A stretch of DNA of 11,533 bases from JAJTFW01 sp046160245 (GTDB taxonomy: Bacteria; Bacteroidota; Bacteroidia; AKYH767-A; OLB10), in NCBI GenBank assembly GCA_046160245.1, contig JBJXGU010000330.1, positions 1 to 11,533 on the forward strand, read 5' to 3'. The notes under the pieces are model-generated. The model was given only the letters and a program-made list of their open reading frames with translations. It made no database searches and was not told where the DNA came from. Positions 1 to 6,981 of this stretch are shown in pieces. A program made the translations under genes and the position numbers. Every line of letters begins with the position of its first letter. The stretch's first letter is position 1.

Positions 1-215
1 CATAACGTTGCTAATGCACAGGCATGAATTCCGTTGATATGGTTTTTGTTTTTCTTGATGAAGGGAATGGAAACTTCTAAACTTTCTTCGTTTACTTTTT
101 CAACTTTGAAACGATGGGGTGCGTTGTAGGGAATAATTCTTCTTAGCACTAAGTTCAATAGAAATAAATAGAAGGAACTATTTTTCGCTTTGTCTAAGAT
201 GGAATTTAATGTCAT
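1..215 (-). CDS. DUF4442 / hotdog thioesterase-like protein, N-terminal part (cut by window edge)
   Basis: Reading from the ATG at 215 gives 71 codons with no stop, running off the left edge. The translation starts MTLNSILDKAKNS and has a hydrophobic YLFLLNLVL stretch, then IPYNAPHRFKVEKV and finally a GIHACALATL segment. From memory this resembles the start of DUF4442 proteins, which have a PaaI/YiiD-like hotdog fold and are presumed acyl-thioesterases; the NGIHACALAT stretch would fall in the substrate-binding hotdog helix. The start codon lies one base after the TAA of the nitronate monooxygenase gene, so the two are almost certainly co-transcribed and translationally coupled. The C-terminal half, which would confirm the family, is outside the window. 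Substrate unknown. Confidence 0.75.
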   Translation of the reverse strand, partial: MTLNSILDKAKNSSFYLFLLNLVLRRIIPYNAPHRFKVEKVNEESLEVSIPFIKKNKNHINGIHACALATL

Positions 216-216
216 T

Positions 217-1224
217 TTATTGATGGTTTTGTTGAAGGGTTTTCATCGCATCTTCTAATTCTTTTTCTAATCGAAGTAGAATCGCTTCGCAAGAAATAAT
301 ATCATCCACCAAGGCTACACTTTGTCCTGCTGCCCATAAATTATTGTAGTTCCCCGGCTTAATGGCATCTTCAAATTTGGTCATCCCTTTGTATTGAATG
401 AGCATCTTGAAATATTTTTTTGTTCTTGGATTTTTGCTCATCCAACGTTCAAAGAAATTCTGCTTGGAGCCAATTTTTTTTGCATAAGGCGTGCTGATGA
501 TGGCACAAGGAGTACCCGATAATCGATCACTCATCATAATGTCTTCCATGCCTGAGTCAACAATGGCATTTTTGTAGGCATCACTCACCGTTGCTTCAGT
601 GGATGCAATGAATCGAGTGCCAATACTCGCTCCCGCTGCACCTAAACTTAAGCAAGAGAGAATACCCGCACCGTTGGCAATACCACCTGCAGCCACTACG
701 GGAATATTCGGAAATGCTTTGTGTAACGCTGGAATCAATACACTTTGTGGATACGGACCCGCATGTCCGCCTGCTCCTTGGGTAACGGCAATAAATCCAT
801 CGCAATGTAAGGATGCACATTTCGCTGCATGTTCTAAATTGGTGACATCACAAAATACTTTTCCGCCATAGCTATGTGCAGCATCTATCACTTCTTTTGG
901 ATTTCCTAAACTCGTAATGTAAAATGGAACTTTGTGTTCAACACAAATTTTTAAATGTTCGGCGTAAAGCGGATTTGTTTTTTGGACAATCAAATTGACT
1001 CCGTAATTGCCTGGCGAATTATTTTCTGATTTATAGTGATTCAATGAACTTAAGATGGTGGCTAACTCCCCTTTTTTTCTGTAGTTGAGGGTTGGAAAAG
1101 TTCCCATCGCCCCAAATTTCATCGCACTTTTCATCATTTCTTCGTTCGAAACCAAAAACATAGGAGCCATGATGATGGGAGTACGGAGTCCAAAGAGTTG
1201 AGTAAGTGGGGTATGGAATGACAT
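217..1224 (-). CDS. Nitronate monooxygenase (2-nitropropane dioxygenase family)
   Basis: 335 residues, the usual length for this FMN-dependent TIM-barrel family, which oxidises alkyl nitronates with O2 to carbonyl compounds and nitrite in the cytosol. Visible family features are the N-terminal TPIIMAPM strand (15-22), QGAGGHAG (149-156) with the likely catalytic base His154, the phosphate-binding AAGGIANG (178-185), and GTRFIASTEA (202-211) in the FMN phosphate loop. The ATG at 1224 places MSFHTPLTQLFGLRTP directly before the first barrel strand as in homologues, so no earlier start is needed. It is the first gene of a two-gene minus-strand unit with the DUF4442 gene one base downstream, and it diverges from the acyl-CoA synthetase across 75 bp. 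In Bacteroidota this family is commonly a housekeeping detoxification enzyme; some members act in enoyl-ACP reduction (FabK), so the exact substrate is inferred only. Confidence 0.93.
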   Translation of the reverse strand: MSFHTPLTQLFGLRTPIIMAPMFLVSNEEMMKSAMKFGAMGTFPTLNYRKKGELATILSSLNHYKSENNSPGNYGVNLIVQKTNPLYAEHLKICVEHKVPFYITSLGNPKEVIDAAHSYGGKVFCDVTNLEHAAKCASLHCDGFIAVTQGAGGHAGPYPQSVLIPALHKAFPNIPVVAAGGIANGAGILSCLSLGAAGASIGTRFIASTEATVSDAYKNAIVDSGMEDIMMSDRLSGTPCAIISTPYAKKIGSKQNFFERWMSKNPRTKKYFKMLIQYKGMTKFEDAIKPGNYNNLWAAGQSVALVDDIISCEAILLRLEKELEDAMKTLQQNHQ

Positions 1225-1266
1225 ATGCTATTATATATTTTGTATTTTCGAAAATTAATTGTGATG

Positions 1267-1274
1267 TATATTTG
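1267..1274 (+). promoter_or_regulatory. Candidate Bacteroidota -7 box of the acyl-CoA synthetase promoter
   Basis: TATATTTG matches the TAnnTTTG -7 consensus and lies 25 bases before the ATG at 1300. The best TTG candidate for the -33 element (1240-1242) is 24 bases upstream, longer than the usual spacing of about 19, so only the -7 box is convincing. The same octamer, at almost the same distance, precedes acetyl-CoA synthetase at 11083-11090. This 75-bp gap must also hold the promoter for the divergent nitronate monooxygenase gene. Confidence 0.4.
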
Positions 1275-1299
1275 ACCTAAAGCTATATTATTTATTGCC

Positions 1300-3069
1300 A
1301 TGTCTGTAACTAGAATCTTCGACTTATTAAAACGCTATCGTGAATTATATCCCCAAAAGCCTGATGCACTTGCTGCTAAGGTAAATGGCGAATGGGTGAA
1401 GGTGAGCACTGCCTCCTTCCTTGATTCTGTGGAGAGTATGAGCTACGGATTGTTGCAGATGGGCGTGCAAAAGGGAGATAAAATCGCAACCCTGAGTAAT
1501 AATCGTCCAGAATGGAATTATGTAGATCTCGGAATGATGTCCGTCGGAGCCATTCATGTTCCCGTTTATCCTACCATCAGTGAGAGTGATTTGAAGTTTA
1601 TCTTGAACGATGCGGATGTAAAATTCGTGTTCGTTTCCAGTAAAGATATTTTAGATAAGGTGGAAAGTGTACTGGTGAATGTATCGAGTGTTCAAGGTGT
1701 TTTTACTTTTGATGAAATTGCCGGTAAAAAACATTGGAGTGAAATTGCTAATACAGGAAAGCAACATCCAAATCCCGATCAAGTACAAGCAATTTGTGAT
1801 ACCATCGGACAATTTGATTTAGCCACCATCCTTTACACAAGTGGAACTACTGGTTTTCCAAAAGGCGTGATGTTATCACATGATAATATGATTTCTCAAT
1901 TGATCGCTGCTCAAACATTAGCTCCCGTAACTCAATACAGCAAAGCCTTAAGTTTTCTTCCGTTAAATCACGTGTACGAAAGAGTGTTGAGTTATTTGTA
2001 CATGTACTTGGGTGTTGGAATTTATTATGCCGAGAGTATTGAAAAGGTTGCCGAAAACTTGAAGGAAGTAGAACCCGAAATGTTTGGATGTGTTCCCCGA
2101 CTTTTCGAAAAAGTATACGATCGAATTATTGCAAAGGGAACTGCATTGACCGGAATCAAGAAAAAATTATTTTTCTGGGCGGTGGACATAGGATTAAAGT
2201 ACGAAGCCAACGGAGCCAATGGCCCCATCTATGATTTCAAATTAAAGATCGCTCGTAAATTAATTTTCAGCAAATGGCAAGAAGCACTCGGCGGTAGGGT
2301 GAAAGCAGCAGTGTCGGGTGGGGCAGCCTTGCAACCGCGCTTAGCTCGTATTTTTTGGGCGGCCGGAATTCCCATCTTAGAAGGATATGGATTAACGGAA
2401 ACGAGTCCTGTGGTTGCCGTAAACACCTTACACCCCGGTGGACTTAAATTCGGTACAGTAGGAAAAACCATTGAGCGGGTAACGGTGCGCATAGCCGAAG
2501 ATGGAGAAATTTTAACCAAAGGTCCCAATGTGATGTTAGGCTATTACAAAAGACAAGATCTTACGGATGAAGTCATCGACAAAGAAGGATGGTTTCATAC
2601 CGGCGACATTGGAGAAATCGTGGATGGTGTCTATTTAAAAATCACCGATCGAAAAAAAGAAATTTTCAAAACCTCGGGCGGAAAATACATCGTTCCACAA
2701 GCCATCGAAAATAAATTGAAAGAGTCGCGTTTTATAGAGCAAGTGATGGTGATTGGCGAAAATCAAAAATTTGCGGCGGCATTTGTAGTTCCAAATTTTG
2801 CCTTTATGAAAGAGTGGTGCGAGCGTAAAGAAATTCCCATTCCAGCGACGCATGAAGAATTGATTGCAATCCCGAGAATAAAAAATCGCATCATGAAAGA
2901 AGTAGAAAACGTAAACAAAAGTTTAGCCGCCTACGAAAGCATCAAATGCATCGAACTTCTCCCCCGCGAGTGGTCCATCGAAAAAGGCGAAATGACTCCT
3001 AAATTAAGTTTTAAGCGAAAGGTGATTTTGGAGGCTAATAAGGATTTGTTGCAAAAAATATATGGATAG
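1300..3069 (+). CDS. Long-chain fatty acid-CoA ligase (AMP-forming acyl-CoA synthetase, FAA1/COG1022 type)
   Basis: 589 residues; activates fatty acids with ATP to acyl-adenylate and then acyl-CoA at the inner face of the cytoplasmic membrane, feeding beta-oxidation or lipid synthesis. Adenylate-forming motifs appear in the expected order: P-loop YTSGTTGFPKG (179-189), GYGLTE (362-367), TGD (434-436, ribose-binding Asp), the hinge DRKKE with IFKTSGGK (450-462), and a C-terminal GEMTPK (563-568) whose Lys568 is the likely adenylation lysine. The length and the large insert between the P-loop and GYGLTE fit the long-chain FAA1 group rather than short-chain ligases. The ATG at 1300 starts MSVTRIFDLLKRY, a normal family beginning. 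Its 3' end lies two bases from the outer-membrane relic read on the other strand, so no original downstream partner survives on this strand. Confidence 0.95.
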   Translation: MSVTRIFDLLKRYRELYPQKPDALAAKVNGEWVKVSTASFLDSVESMSYGLLQMGVQKGDKIATLSNNRPEWNYVDLGMMSVGAIHVPVYPTISESDLKFILNDADVKFVFVSSKDILDKVESVLVNVSSVQGVFTFDEIAGKKHWSEIANTGKQHPNPDQVQAICDTIGQFDLATILYTSGTTGFPKGVMLSHDNMISQLIAAQTLAPVTQYSKALSFLPLNHVYERVLSYLYMYLGVGIYYAESIEKVAENLKEVEPEMFGCVPRLFEKVYDRIIAKGTALTGIKKKLFFWAVDIGLKYEANGANGPIYDFKLKIARKLIFSKWQEALGGRVKAAVSGGAALQPRLARIFWAAGIPILEGYGLTETSPVVAVNTLHPGGLKFGTVGKTIERVTVRIAEDGEILTKGPNVMLGYYKRQDLTDEVIDKEGWFHTGDIGEIVDGVYLKITDRKKEIFKTSGGKYIVPQAIENKLKESRFIEQVMVIGENQKFAAAFVVPNFAFMKEWCERKEIPIPATHEELIAIPRIKNRIMKEVENVNKSLAAYESIKCIELLPREWSIEKGEMTPKLSFKRKVILEANKDLLQKIYG

Positions 3070-3070
3070 T

Positions 3071-3166
3071 TCAAAAGAAGTGTCGGGTTGATAAACTGAA
3101 CTGTACACCAACACTAAATTTAATACGAAGAGCATTTGTTCCTGTTACCGCTGAAACGCCAATCCT
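3071..3166 (-). pseudogene. C-terminal relic of an outer-membrane beta-barrel protein
   Basis: On the minus strand an open stretch of 31 codons ends at TGA 3073-3071. It reads RIGVSAVTGTNALRI, then KFSVGVQFSLSTRHFF. The alternating hydrophobic pattern with glycines and the terminal phenylalanine are typical of the last strands and C-terminal signature of outer-membrane barrels. An in-frame stop (TAA at 3169-3167) lies just upstream and no start codon is available, so only the tail of a gene remains. The rest appears to have been replaced by the small-gene array whose last gene ends at 3179. The tail does not obviously match the intact barrel at 8903-9466, so that gene is unlikely to be its other half. 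Barrel origin is inferred from a very short peptide. Confidence 0.5.
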
Positions 3167-3178
3167 TTAAACCCGTTG

Positions 3179-3637
3179 TTAAAGGTTTGTTGTATTTTCT
3201 TCTGGTATTAATGTCCACAACCATGCGTTACCAATTTCATCGTCTTGCACAATTTCAGTAAATGCAAAATTATTCTTCTCTAATATTTTTGTCGAAGCGT
3301 TATTTTTAGGTTCAGTCTTTGCCGTAATAATTACTTTGGGGTCAGAATTTTGTGATATTTTAATTAGTTCTTTACAAGCAAAGGAAGCTATGCCTTGTCC
3401 TTCAAATTCTTTAAACGTCCAATAGGCGATTTCAACTTTACCATCATTTGGTTGTCCCGTGAAACTACAAGAACCTACTACTTGATGTTGTCTTAAAACG
3501 AGATATGCAACCCAAGGTAAATTGAAACCAATTTTTGGATAATAGTCTTCATACATTTGTAACAAAGTTTGGCAGTCTGCTGATTTAAACAAATTATCAG
3601 TCTTGTCTTCAGTCTGTTTTAGTATTCTTAATTCCAT
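3179..3637 (-). CDS. GNAT family N-acetyltransferase
   Basis: 152 residues with a GNAT fold pattern; members transfer acetyl from acetyl-CoA to an amine in the cytosol. The acetyl-CoA-binding motif A is seen as FEGQGIASFACKELIK (78-93), matching the R/QxxGxG/A type, preceded by strand VEIAYWTF (68-75). TEPKNNASTKILEKNNF (108-124) is the motif B region with the Asn typical of RimJ/RimL-like members, followed by FTEIVQ. The substrate cannot be named: ribosomal-protein, antibiotic and small-molecule acetyltransferases share this layout. It lies 68 bases after the NTF2-like gene with no attC-like ends between, so those two may form one two-gene cassette. The stop is immediately followed by CAACGGG, which looks like the 5' end of an attC site, but the matching 3' half is not evident before the barrel relic. 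Confidence 0.88.
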   Translation of the reverse strand: MELRILKQTEDKTDNLFKSADCQTLLQMYEDYYPKIGFNLPWVAYLVLRQHQVVGSCSFTGQPNDGKVEIAYWTFKEFEGQGIASFACKELIKISQNSDPKVIITAKTEPKNNASTKILEKNNFAFTEIVQDDEIGNAWLWTLIPEENTTNL

Positions 3638-3705
3638 TTTTGCATAATAGTTTCTATTTTTTTACTTGTCTACCAAATTAGTCTCTGCTCTTTTATATGA
3701 CGATA

Positions 3706-4056
3706 TTATAATGGAATATTATGAAGTTTGTGAAATGAAAGCTTGTCCCAATATCCCCGTTGAAAAAAGATTTTATCGTCCTTAATGTTGAAAAAGCCAC
3801 AACCGCGAAGTCCTTTTGGGTCTTTCCATTCTAAAATAGCCCAGTCCCCGTCTTCAAAAATATTTTCGGGGATACAAACCATTTCAGCATTTGCAAATTC
3901 GTTTGAGAACATTTGTTTTATTGCCCTTTTGCCAATTATAGGTTCATTAGCCACTTGATGGTTTGTCGCATTGTCCGCATATAGATTTGAAATTGTTTCT
4001 GTGTCCGCTTTATTAAAGGCATCTAACCACTTTTCTAAAACTTGTTTCGGTGTCAT
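3706..4056 (-). CDS. SnoaL-like / NTF2-family cytosolic protein
   Basis: 116 residues from the ATG at 4056 (MTPKQVLEKWLDAFNKADTE). The frame stays open upstream to 4116, but those extra codons run into the dispersed intergenic repeat, so the inner ATG is preferred. The cone-shaped NTF2 fold is suggested by the N-terminal helix with a DAFNKADTETISNLYAD pattern (13-29), by EPIIGKRAIKQMF and by the strand-rich end WAILEWKDPKGLRGCGFFNI. Small single-domain members act as isomerases, cyclases, hydrolases or mere ligand binders, and the active-site residues do not identify a reaction here. No signal peptide is present, unlike the neighbouring NTF2-like gene. The GNAT gene follows 68 bases downstream. 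Confidence 0.82.
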   Translation of the reverse strand: MTPKQVLEKWLDAFNKADTETISNLYADNATNHQVANEPIIGKRAIKQMFSNEFANAEMVCIPENIFEDGDWAILEWKDPKGLRGCGFFNIKDDKIFFQRGYWDKLSFHKLHNIPL

Positions 4057-4095
4057 ACTTTTATAAATTGTTTGTTGTTTCTGTATCGTCCTACA

Positions 4096-4275
4096 ATTGT
4101 TATCCGATACGAACATGCCTGTAGAAAGCAGCTTTATAATTCCTATCGTCTTGGAGATCTGCGATGGGAGGGATAATCATCGTAAACCTGCCTACATCGC
4201 TTTCGCTATAGTTTCTGTGGAGCAAAGCCGGCAGGCAGGTCTTAATTCGAAGATACTAATTTTCTAATAATGTAG
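4096..4275 (-). repeat. Dispersed intergenic repeat, copy A (with CCTGCCT hairpin)
   Basis: This copy fills the gap after the exported NTF2-like gene. Bases 4241-4275 match 8464-8498 at 31 of 35 positions and resemble 7572-7603 (core CTTAATTCGAA). Bases 4133-4146 (TTTATAATTCCTAT) are identical to 8436-8449. At 4096-4113, ATTGTTATCCGATACGAA corresponds to the ends of the other copies. The middle holds a long hairpin with 8-bp arms ACCTGCCT (4186-4193) and AGGCAGGT (4233-4240) and a nested GCTTT/AAAGC pair. The GTTRGCAG end seen elsewhere is degenerate here (GTAGGAC). It may be a decayed attC site or a short non-autonomous element. Confidence 0.6.
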
Positions 4276-4286
4276 CTTAGCTGTTA

Positions 4287-4751
4287 TCAATAGTATTCAT
4301 TTTTCGTCCTGGTGGAATGAAGCATTTCTAATTTCCATCCATTTTGGGTTAAAATTACTGAAGCACTTTCCAGCCATTGAGCTTTTCTAATTATTTTATT
4401 TTCAAGTGAAAATATAGCCTGGTTTTTATAGGCAACCAAAGCCATTCCTTTTAAGATCTTCATTTCAATAAATTCAATAGAGTTCACTCGAATAGGAATC
4501 GGTTTTTTAAGTGCAGCATTGTCTAAATACTTTGAAACAGAGTCATTATTCCACACTTCCCCATTTTCCAAAAGCAGAAAATCCTCTGCATAGTATTTAT
4601 CAATGTTTTTAGAATTTAATTTAGACCATATTGAGTCAAAAGATTCAATAATTAATTCTTTTATCTGTGATTCGTCAGTTTTGATGGAGCTTTGTCCAAA
4701 TGATATTGTTGTGATACATATCAGCAAAATGATGGTATTGAGTTTTTTCAT
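4287..4751 (-). CDS. Exported NTF2-like (DUF4440/SnoaL-type) protein
   Basis: 154 residues from the ATG at 4751. The upstream in-frame extension begins with a TTG inside the attC-like end, so it is rejected. MKKLNTIILLICITTISFGQ is a typical Bacteroidota signal peptide with probable cleavage near residues 19-20, placing the protein in the periplasm. The mature part has the NTF2-like order: helix with DSIWSKLNSKNIDKYYAEDFLLLENGE (about 40-66), a central KPIPIRVNSIEFIEMKIL strand region, and a C-terminal ASVILTQNGWKLEMLHSTR strand, where WKLEMLHST resembles the end of DUF4440 proteins. Function unknown; such proteins are often annotated as ketosteroid isomerase-like. The start codon is only 14 bases from the GTTGGAAG end of the preceding attC-like site. 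Confidence 0.8.
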   Translation of the reverse strand: MKKLNTIILLICITTISFGQSSIKTDESQIKELIIESFDSIWSKLNSKNIDKYYAEDFLLLENGEVWNNDSVSKYLDNAALKKPIPIRVNSIEFIEMKILKGMALVAYKNQAIFSLENKIIRKAQWLESASVILTQNGWKLEMLHSTRTKNEYY

Positions 4752-4765
4752 TTTTTTTTGAATTA

Positions 4766-4900
4766 CTTCCAACGTTCCCGCGCTTGGCGTCAGTTGCGAA
4801 GTTGGGAACTGATTTTTTTTTCACTATGGTAATATTTCTTGCGAAACATAAATGTGAATTTATCACAAAATTCGCAATTGCGCCAAATATTTGTTGGCAG
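4766..4900 (-). other. attC-like recombination site 1
   Basis: A 135-bp imperfect inverted repeat lies between the unknown anchored protein gene and the exported NTF2-like gene. On the coding strand it starts CTGCCAAC (4900-4893) and ends GTTGGAAG (4773-4766), complementary at 7 of 8 positions. Inner arms are TTGGCGCAATTGCGAA (4886-4871) and TTCGCAACTGACGCCAA (4800-4784). They pair almost throughout, with one extra base in one arm, as expected for extrahelical bases of a folded attC. Non-pairing spacers separate outer and inner arms, and the central loop is about 70 bases. This R''-L''-loop-L'-R' order is diagnostic for attC. Identity rests on visual folding only. Confidence 0.65.
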
Positions 4901-4929
4901 AAGTAGTAATATTCGATATGTTTTTTAAC

Positions 4930-5448
4930 CTATTTGCAATGTGATATAATTCCGTTTTTATTTACATCTAAAATATTTATTTTCCCATATTCATATTTTG
5001 AATCTATTTGCATTTCTGAAATAGTTTCATTTTGATTTAGCTCTTTATTTCCACTTAGATTATTTAAAATAATTCGAGCAACTATATAAATATTTCCAAT
5101 TTCGTAATTGTAAAATCCAAAAGGCTGAACATCTGAATATTTAACGTCACATTTAAATTCATCACCATTTTGACATTCATATTTAGATTTTGTTGGAAGA
5201 TTTAGCCAAGTTTCTAAAATATTAGCATCTTTTTTTCTCAAACTAAAAATTACTCTGTGTAATTGAGGATTATAAGTTCCTTTTTTTATTCCGAAGAAAG
5301 TGTCAACATCCTCGTTGGCTAAAAAATTATTTATAAGTACTACTGATTCGTGTGAATTTATGTAATTGCTACTGTAAATTTTATAAATTTTGTCTGAACC
5401 AAACAAAACGACTATTATAATTCCAATAAATATTAATACTTTTTTCAT
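4930..5448 (-). CDS. Hypothetical protein with N-terminal membrane anchor
   Basis: 172 residues; no family recognised. Residues 4-17 (VLIFIGIIIVVLFG) form one hydrophobic segment after MKK, consistent with a signal anchor and a soluble domain outside the cytoplasmic membrane. The soluble part is rich in Asn, Tyr and Lys, with a possible Cys92-Cys100 pair in the KYECQNGDEFKC region and several beta-like stretches (HRVIFSL, IGNIYIVARIIL, YGKINILDV). There is no lipobox cysteine. It starts 49 bases after the GTTGGCAG end of attC-like site 2, and its stop is about 30 bases before site 1, so it forms a clean one-gene cassette. Codon use is strongly AT-rich like its neighbours. No function is proposed. 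Confidence 0.8.
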   Translation of the reverse strand: MKKVLIFIGIIIVVLFGSDKIYKIYSSNYINSHESVVLINNFLANEDVDTFFGIKKGTYNPQLHRVIFSLRKKDANILETWLNLPTKSKYECQNGDEFKCDVKYSDVQPFGFYNYEIGNIYIVARIILNNLSGNKELNQNETISEMQIDSKYEYGKINILDVNKNGIISHCK

Positions 5449-5497
5449 GCTTTTTGTAATATAGGTTCTTTAATTCTCCTCGATTTTTCAGCTATTT

Positions 5498-5631
5498 CTG
5501 CCAACTAATTGCTAGCCGATACAAAATTTCCAACAGCAAGGAGGCCTGCCTGCTGCAGGCAGGTTCGTAATTGTTATCGTTTTGCAGAATGAATCGCTAA
5601 TATCGTTGTTTTGTACATTTTAATTAGTTGT
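5498..5631 (-). other. attC-like recombination site 2 with a CCTGCCTGC palindrome in its loop
   Basis: It starts directly after the VOC gene stop (coding strand TAA, A, then CAACTAATT) and ends AATTAGTTGGCAG. The outer arms CAACTAATT (5502-5510 on plus) and AATTAGTTG (5622-5630) are a perfect 9-bp inverted repeat. Inner arms TACAAAA (5520-5526) and TTTTGTA (5609-5615) also pair. The loop contains the near-perfect palindrome CCTGCCTGCTGCAGGCAGG (5545-5563). The right-hand half (5498-5530) is shared with the other dispersed repeat copies. Total length is about 134 bp, close to site 1. Confidence 0.6.
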
Positions 5632-5994
5632 TTACCATTGCTGGAATCGTATACCAACTTGCTTGTCGGCAATTGCAAATTCTTTGGCACCCCAAGGTCT
5701 GGGCGTAACTTTATTGAGATTTGGGTGTAGTAGGTGAGGATGAGAAGCCGATACCTTTGCATACACTTCTTCAATGTTATCCGTTTCTATTCTTAGCTCT
5801 GGATAATGTTCTTTGGCTAATTTCTCGTCTTGAAAAACCATAATTCGTATTCCGTCTTTTACTAAAACACAATAAGGTTGAGAAGTCTTTAAATCTTGGT
5901 GTTCAATCGAAAATTGCAGACAATCAACAAATAACTTTAGTCCGTCTGAAATGTCGATGTAAAATACACTGGGCACTAGTTTTGAAAAATTCAT
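5632..5994 (-). CDS. VOC superfamily (glyoxalase / bleomycin-resistance-like) protein
   Basis: 120 residues from the ATG at 5994 (MNFSKLVPSVFYIDISDGLKLF). The frame is open further upstream to 6087, but that part overlaps the attC-like end and is not protein-like. The VOC pattern is visible: a first strand LVPSVFYIDISDGLKLFVDCL, then PYCVLVKDGIRIMVFQDE, then IETDNIEEVYAKVSASHP, and the closing RPWGAKEFAIADKQVGIRFQQW, where PWGxKEFxIxDxxG is the usual final beta-hairpin. Two beta-alpha-beta-beta-beta modules fit in this length as in single-domain resistance or dioxygenase-like members. A first-module metal His is not obvious, so a drug- or ligand-binding role is as likely as catalysis. Cytosolic, with no signal peptide. 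Its TAA runs into attC-like site 2. Confidence 0.85.
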   Translation of the reverse strand: MNFSKLVPSVFYIDISDGLKLFVDCLQFSIEHQDLKTSQPYCVLVKDGIRIMVFQDEKLAKEHYPELRIETDNIEEVYAKVSASHPHLLHPNLNKVTPRPWGAKEFAIADKQVGIRFQQW

Positions 5995-6044
5995 ATATAC
6001 ATTATTTGATTGTTTAATTTTTTTATTTTGTCTCTCTTCAATGA

Positions 6045-6185
6045 CTGCTAACGATTCTTCTTGGTGAATGTGGCGGAAAATTAGCAATTTTCAACTTAGA
6101 AACCGCAACTGTTTAAACTATTCACAACTGTTTTAGGAAGCACTTGGACCGGCATTTTACCAAGCCGATGTAAGCGTTTCGTTGT
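6045..6185 (-). other. attC-like recombination site 3
   Basis: A site of about 141 bp follows the stop of the DUF998-like gene (coding strand TAAACAACGAAAC) and ends GAATCGTTAGCAG (6057-6045). On the plus strand TTGGTGAATGTGGCGG (6061-6076) pairs imperfectly with CCGGCATTTTACCAAG (6149-6164), and the outer AACGATTC (6050-6057) pairs with GTTTCGTT (6176-6183) at 6 of 8 positions. An extra unpaired stretch sits on one side. A shorter fold with ACAAC (6124-6128) and GTTGT (6181-6185) around CTTGG/CCAAG is also possible. The longer version is preferred because its end matches the GTTRGCAG family of the other sites. Confidence 0.5.
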
Positions 6186-6839
6186 TTATGTATTTTGACC
6201 AACTGATTTAATTTGATTATAGTCTTCATATTTGGTAAAATACTCTAGTACTAAAACTAAAAGCATTGAACTTATAATATATACTTTCTGCAGAATGACG
6301 GACAATCTCAAATACCCTAAACCAAAAACAGTAAAGAAACAGTAATAAGTCAATAAGCAAATAACACAGCAGAATTTAAGCAAATGAAGTTTTGACTTGA
6401 AGATTAATACAGTAATAGTAAATAATCCAATCAATGTTAAAATGATCGATATTACTCCCAAGTCATGCAAAGGTGTTGCAATTAAGAAAATAAATATAAT
6501 GTTGGTAAAGCCTATAAATTTTAAAATATTAGCCCATTGTATTGAAGAGATCTTTTTTGACATATTGATAAAAAAAATTCCATAACCAATCGAGTGAAAG
6601 GCCATTCCAATAGTTGCCCAAATCCTGCTAGGGTTTTCTAAATCATTTAACGCTTTTGCTGCAAACAAATTGCTAATGTAATTTTTTGACCAGTCAAACC
6701 CTTGGGAATTTTTGTCAAGCAATGATCCGCCTGGATAAACTGAGGTTGCTATAACAATTAAAATGACAGAAATTACCAAACAAATCAAAACCAAATATTT
6801 TTTAATCATTTGCTTTAATGTTAATTTTCTATTAGTCAT
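6186..6839 (-). CDS. DUF998-like multi-pass membrane protein
   Basis: 217 residues with about six hydrophobic helices (roughly 14-34, 74-92, 106-123, 126-147, 153-173 and 180-200), so an integral inner-membrane protein. After the first helix comes YPGGSLLDKNSQGFDWSKNYISNLFA, and after the third ATPLHDLGVI. A conserved Trp-Ser/Asn-YISxL loop and a PxHD-type motif recall DUF998-type proteins of unknown function; this assignment is from memory. Start choice is between the ATG at 6839 and the in-frame Met11 (MIKKYL); the longer form is kept, since the upstream codons look coding. It is the sole gene between the lipoprotein and VOC genes, and its stop codon merges with attC-like site 3. No catalytic role can be inferred. 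Confidence 0.72.
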   Translation of the reverse strand: MTNRKLTLKQMIKKYLVLICLVISVILIVIATSVYPGGSLLDKNSQGFDWSKNYISNLFAAKALNDLENPSRIWATIGMAFHSIGYGIFFINMSKKISSIQWANILKFIGFTNIIFIFLIATPLHDLGVISIILTLIGLFTITVLIFKSKLHLLKFCCVICLLTYYCFFTVFGLGYLRLSVILQKVYIISSMLLVLVLEYFTKYEDYNQIKSVGQNT

Positions 6840-6981
6840 TTCAATCGTTTATGTCAGTTCACAGTAGTTTGTCTGAAACTTAATTCCAAGTGTTCAATAT
6901 GCCGTTTATTATAATTTGAAGTAAGGAGTTTTAATTGGTGAGTAAGTGTTGCCTTCTAGCTGGCCAGTGTGAGCGATAGTT

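Noticed and set aside
596..871. Two open frames opposite and out of frame with the nitronate monooxygenase gene
   Set aside because: Both are shadows of the well-supported enzyme; composition follows the codon pattern of the real frame.
2229..2528. Minus-strand 99-codon frame inside the acyl-CoA synthetase
   Set aside because: It is fully embedded in a gene with all family motifs and has no protein-like pattern of its own.
3083..3178. Complete attC after the GNAT gene
   Set aside because: The CAACGGG start is clear, but no GTTRGCAG end or good inner pairing follows, and the sequence reads better as the tail of an outer-membrane protein.
5574..5774. 66-codon minus-strand frame at the VOC gene end
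   Set aside because: It is out of frame with the VOC protein, covers attC-like site 2, and shows no recognisable fold.
6840..6981. Full attC site between the lipoprotein and DUF998-like genes
   Set aside because: Only a weak CTGAAACTTAATT end and partial GCTCACACTGG/CTACTGTGAAC pairing are visible; too poor to list as a site.
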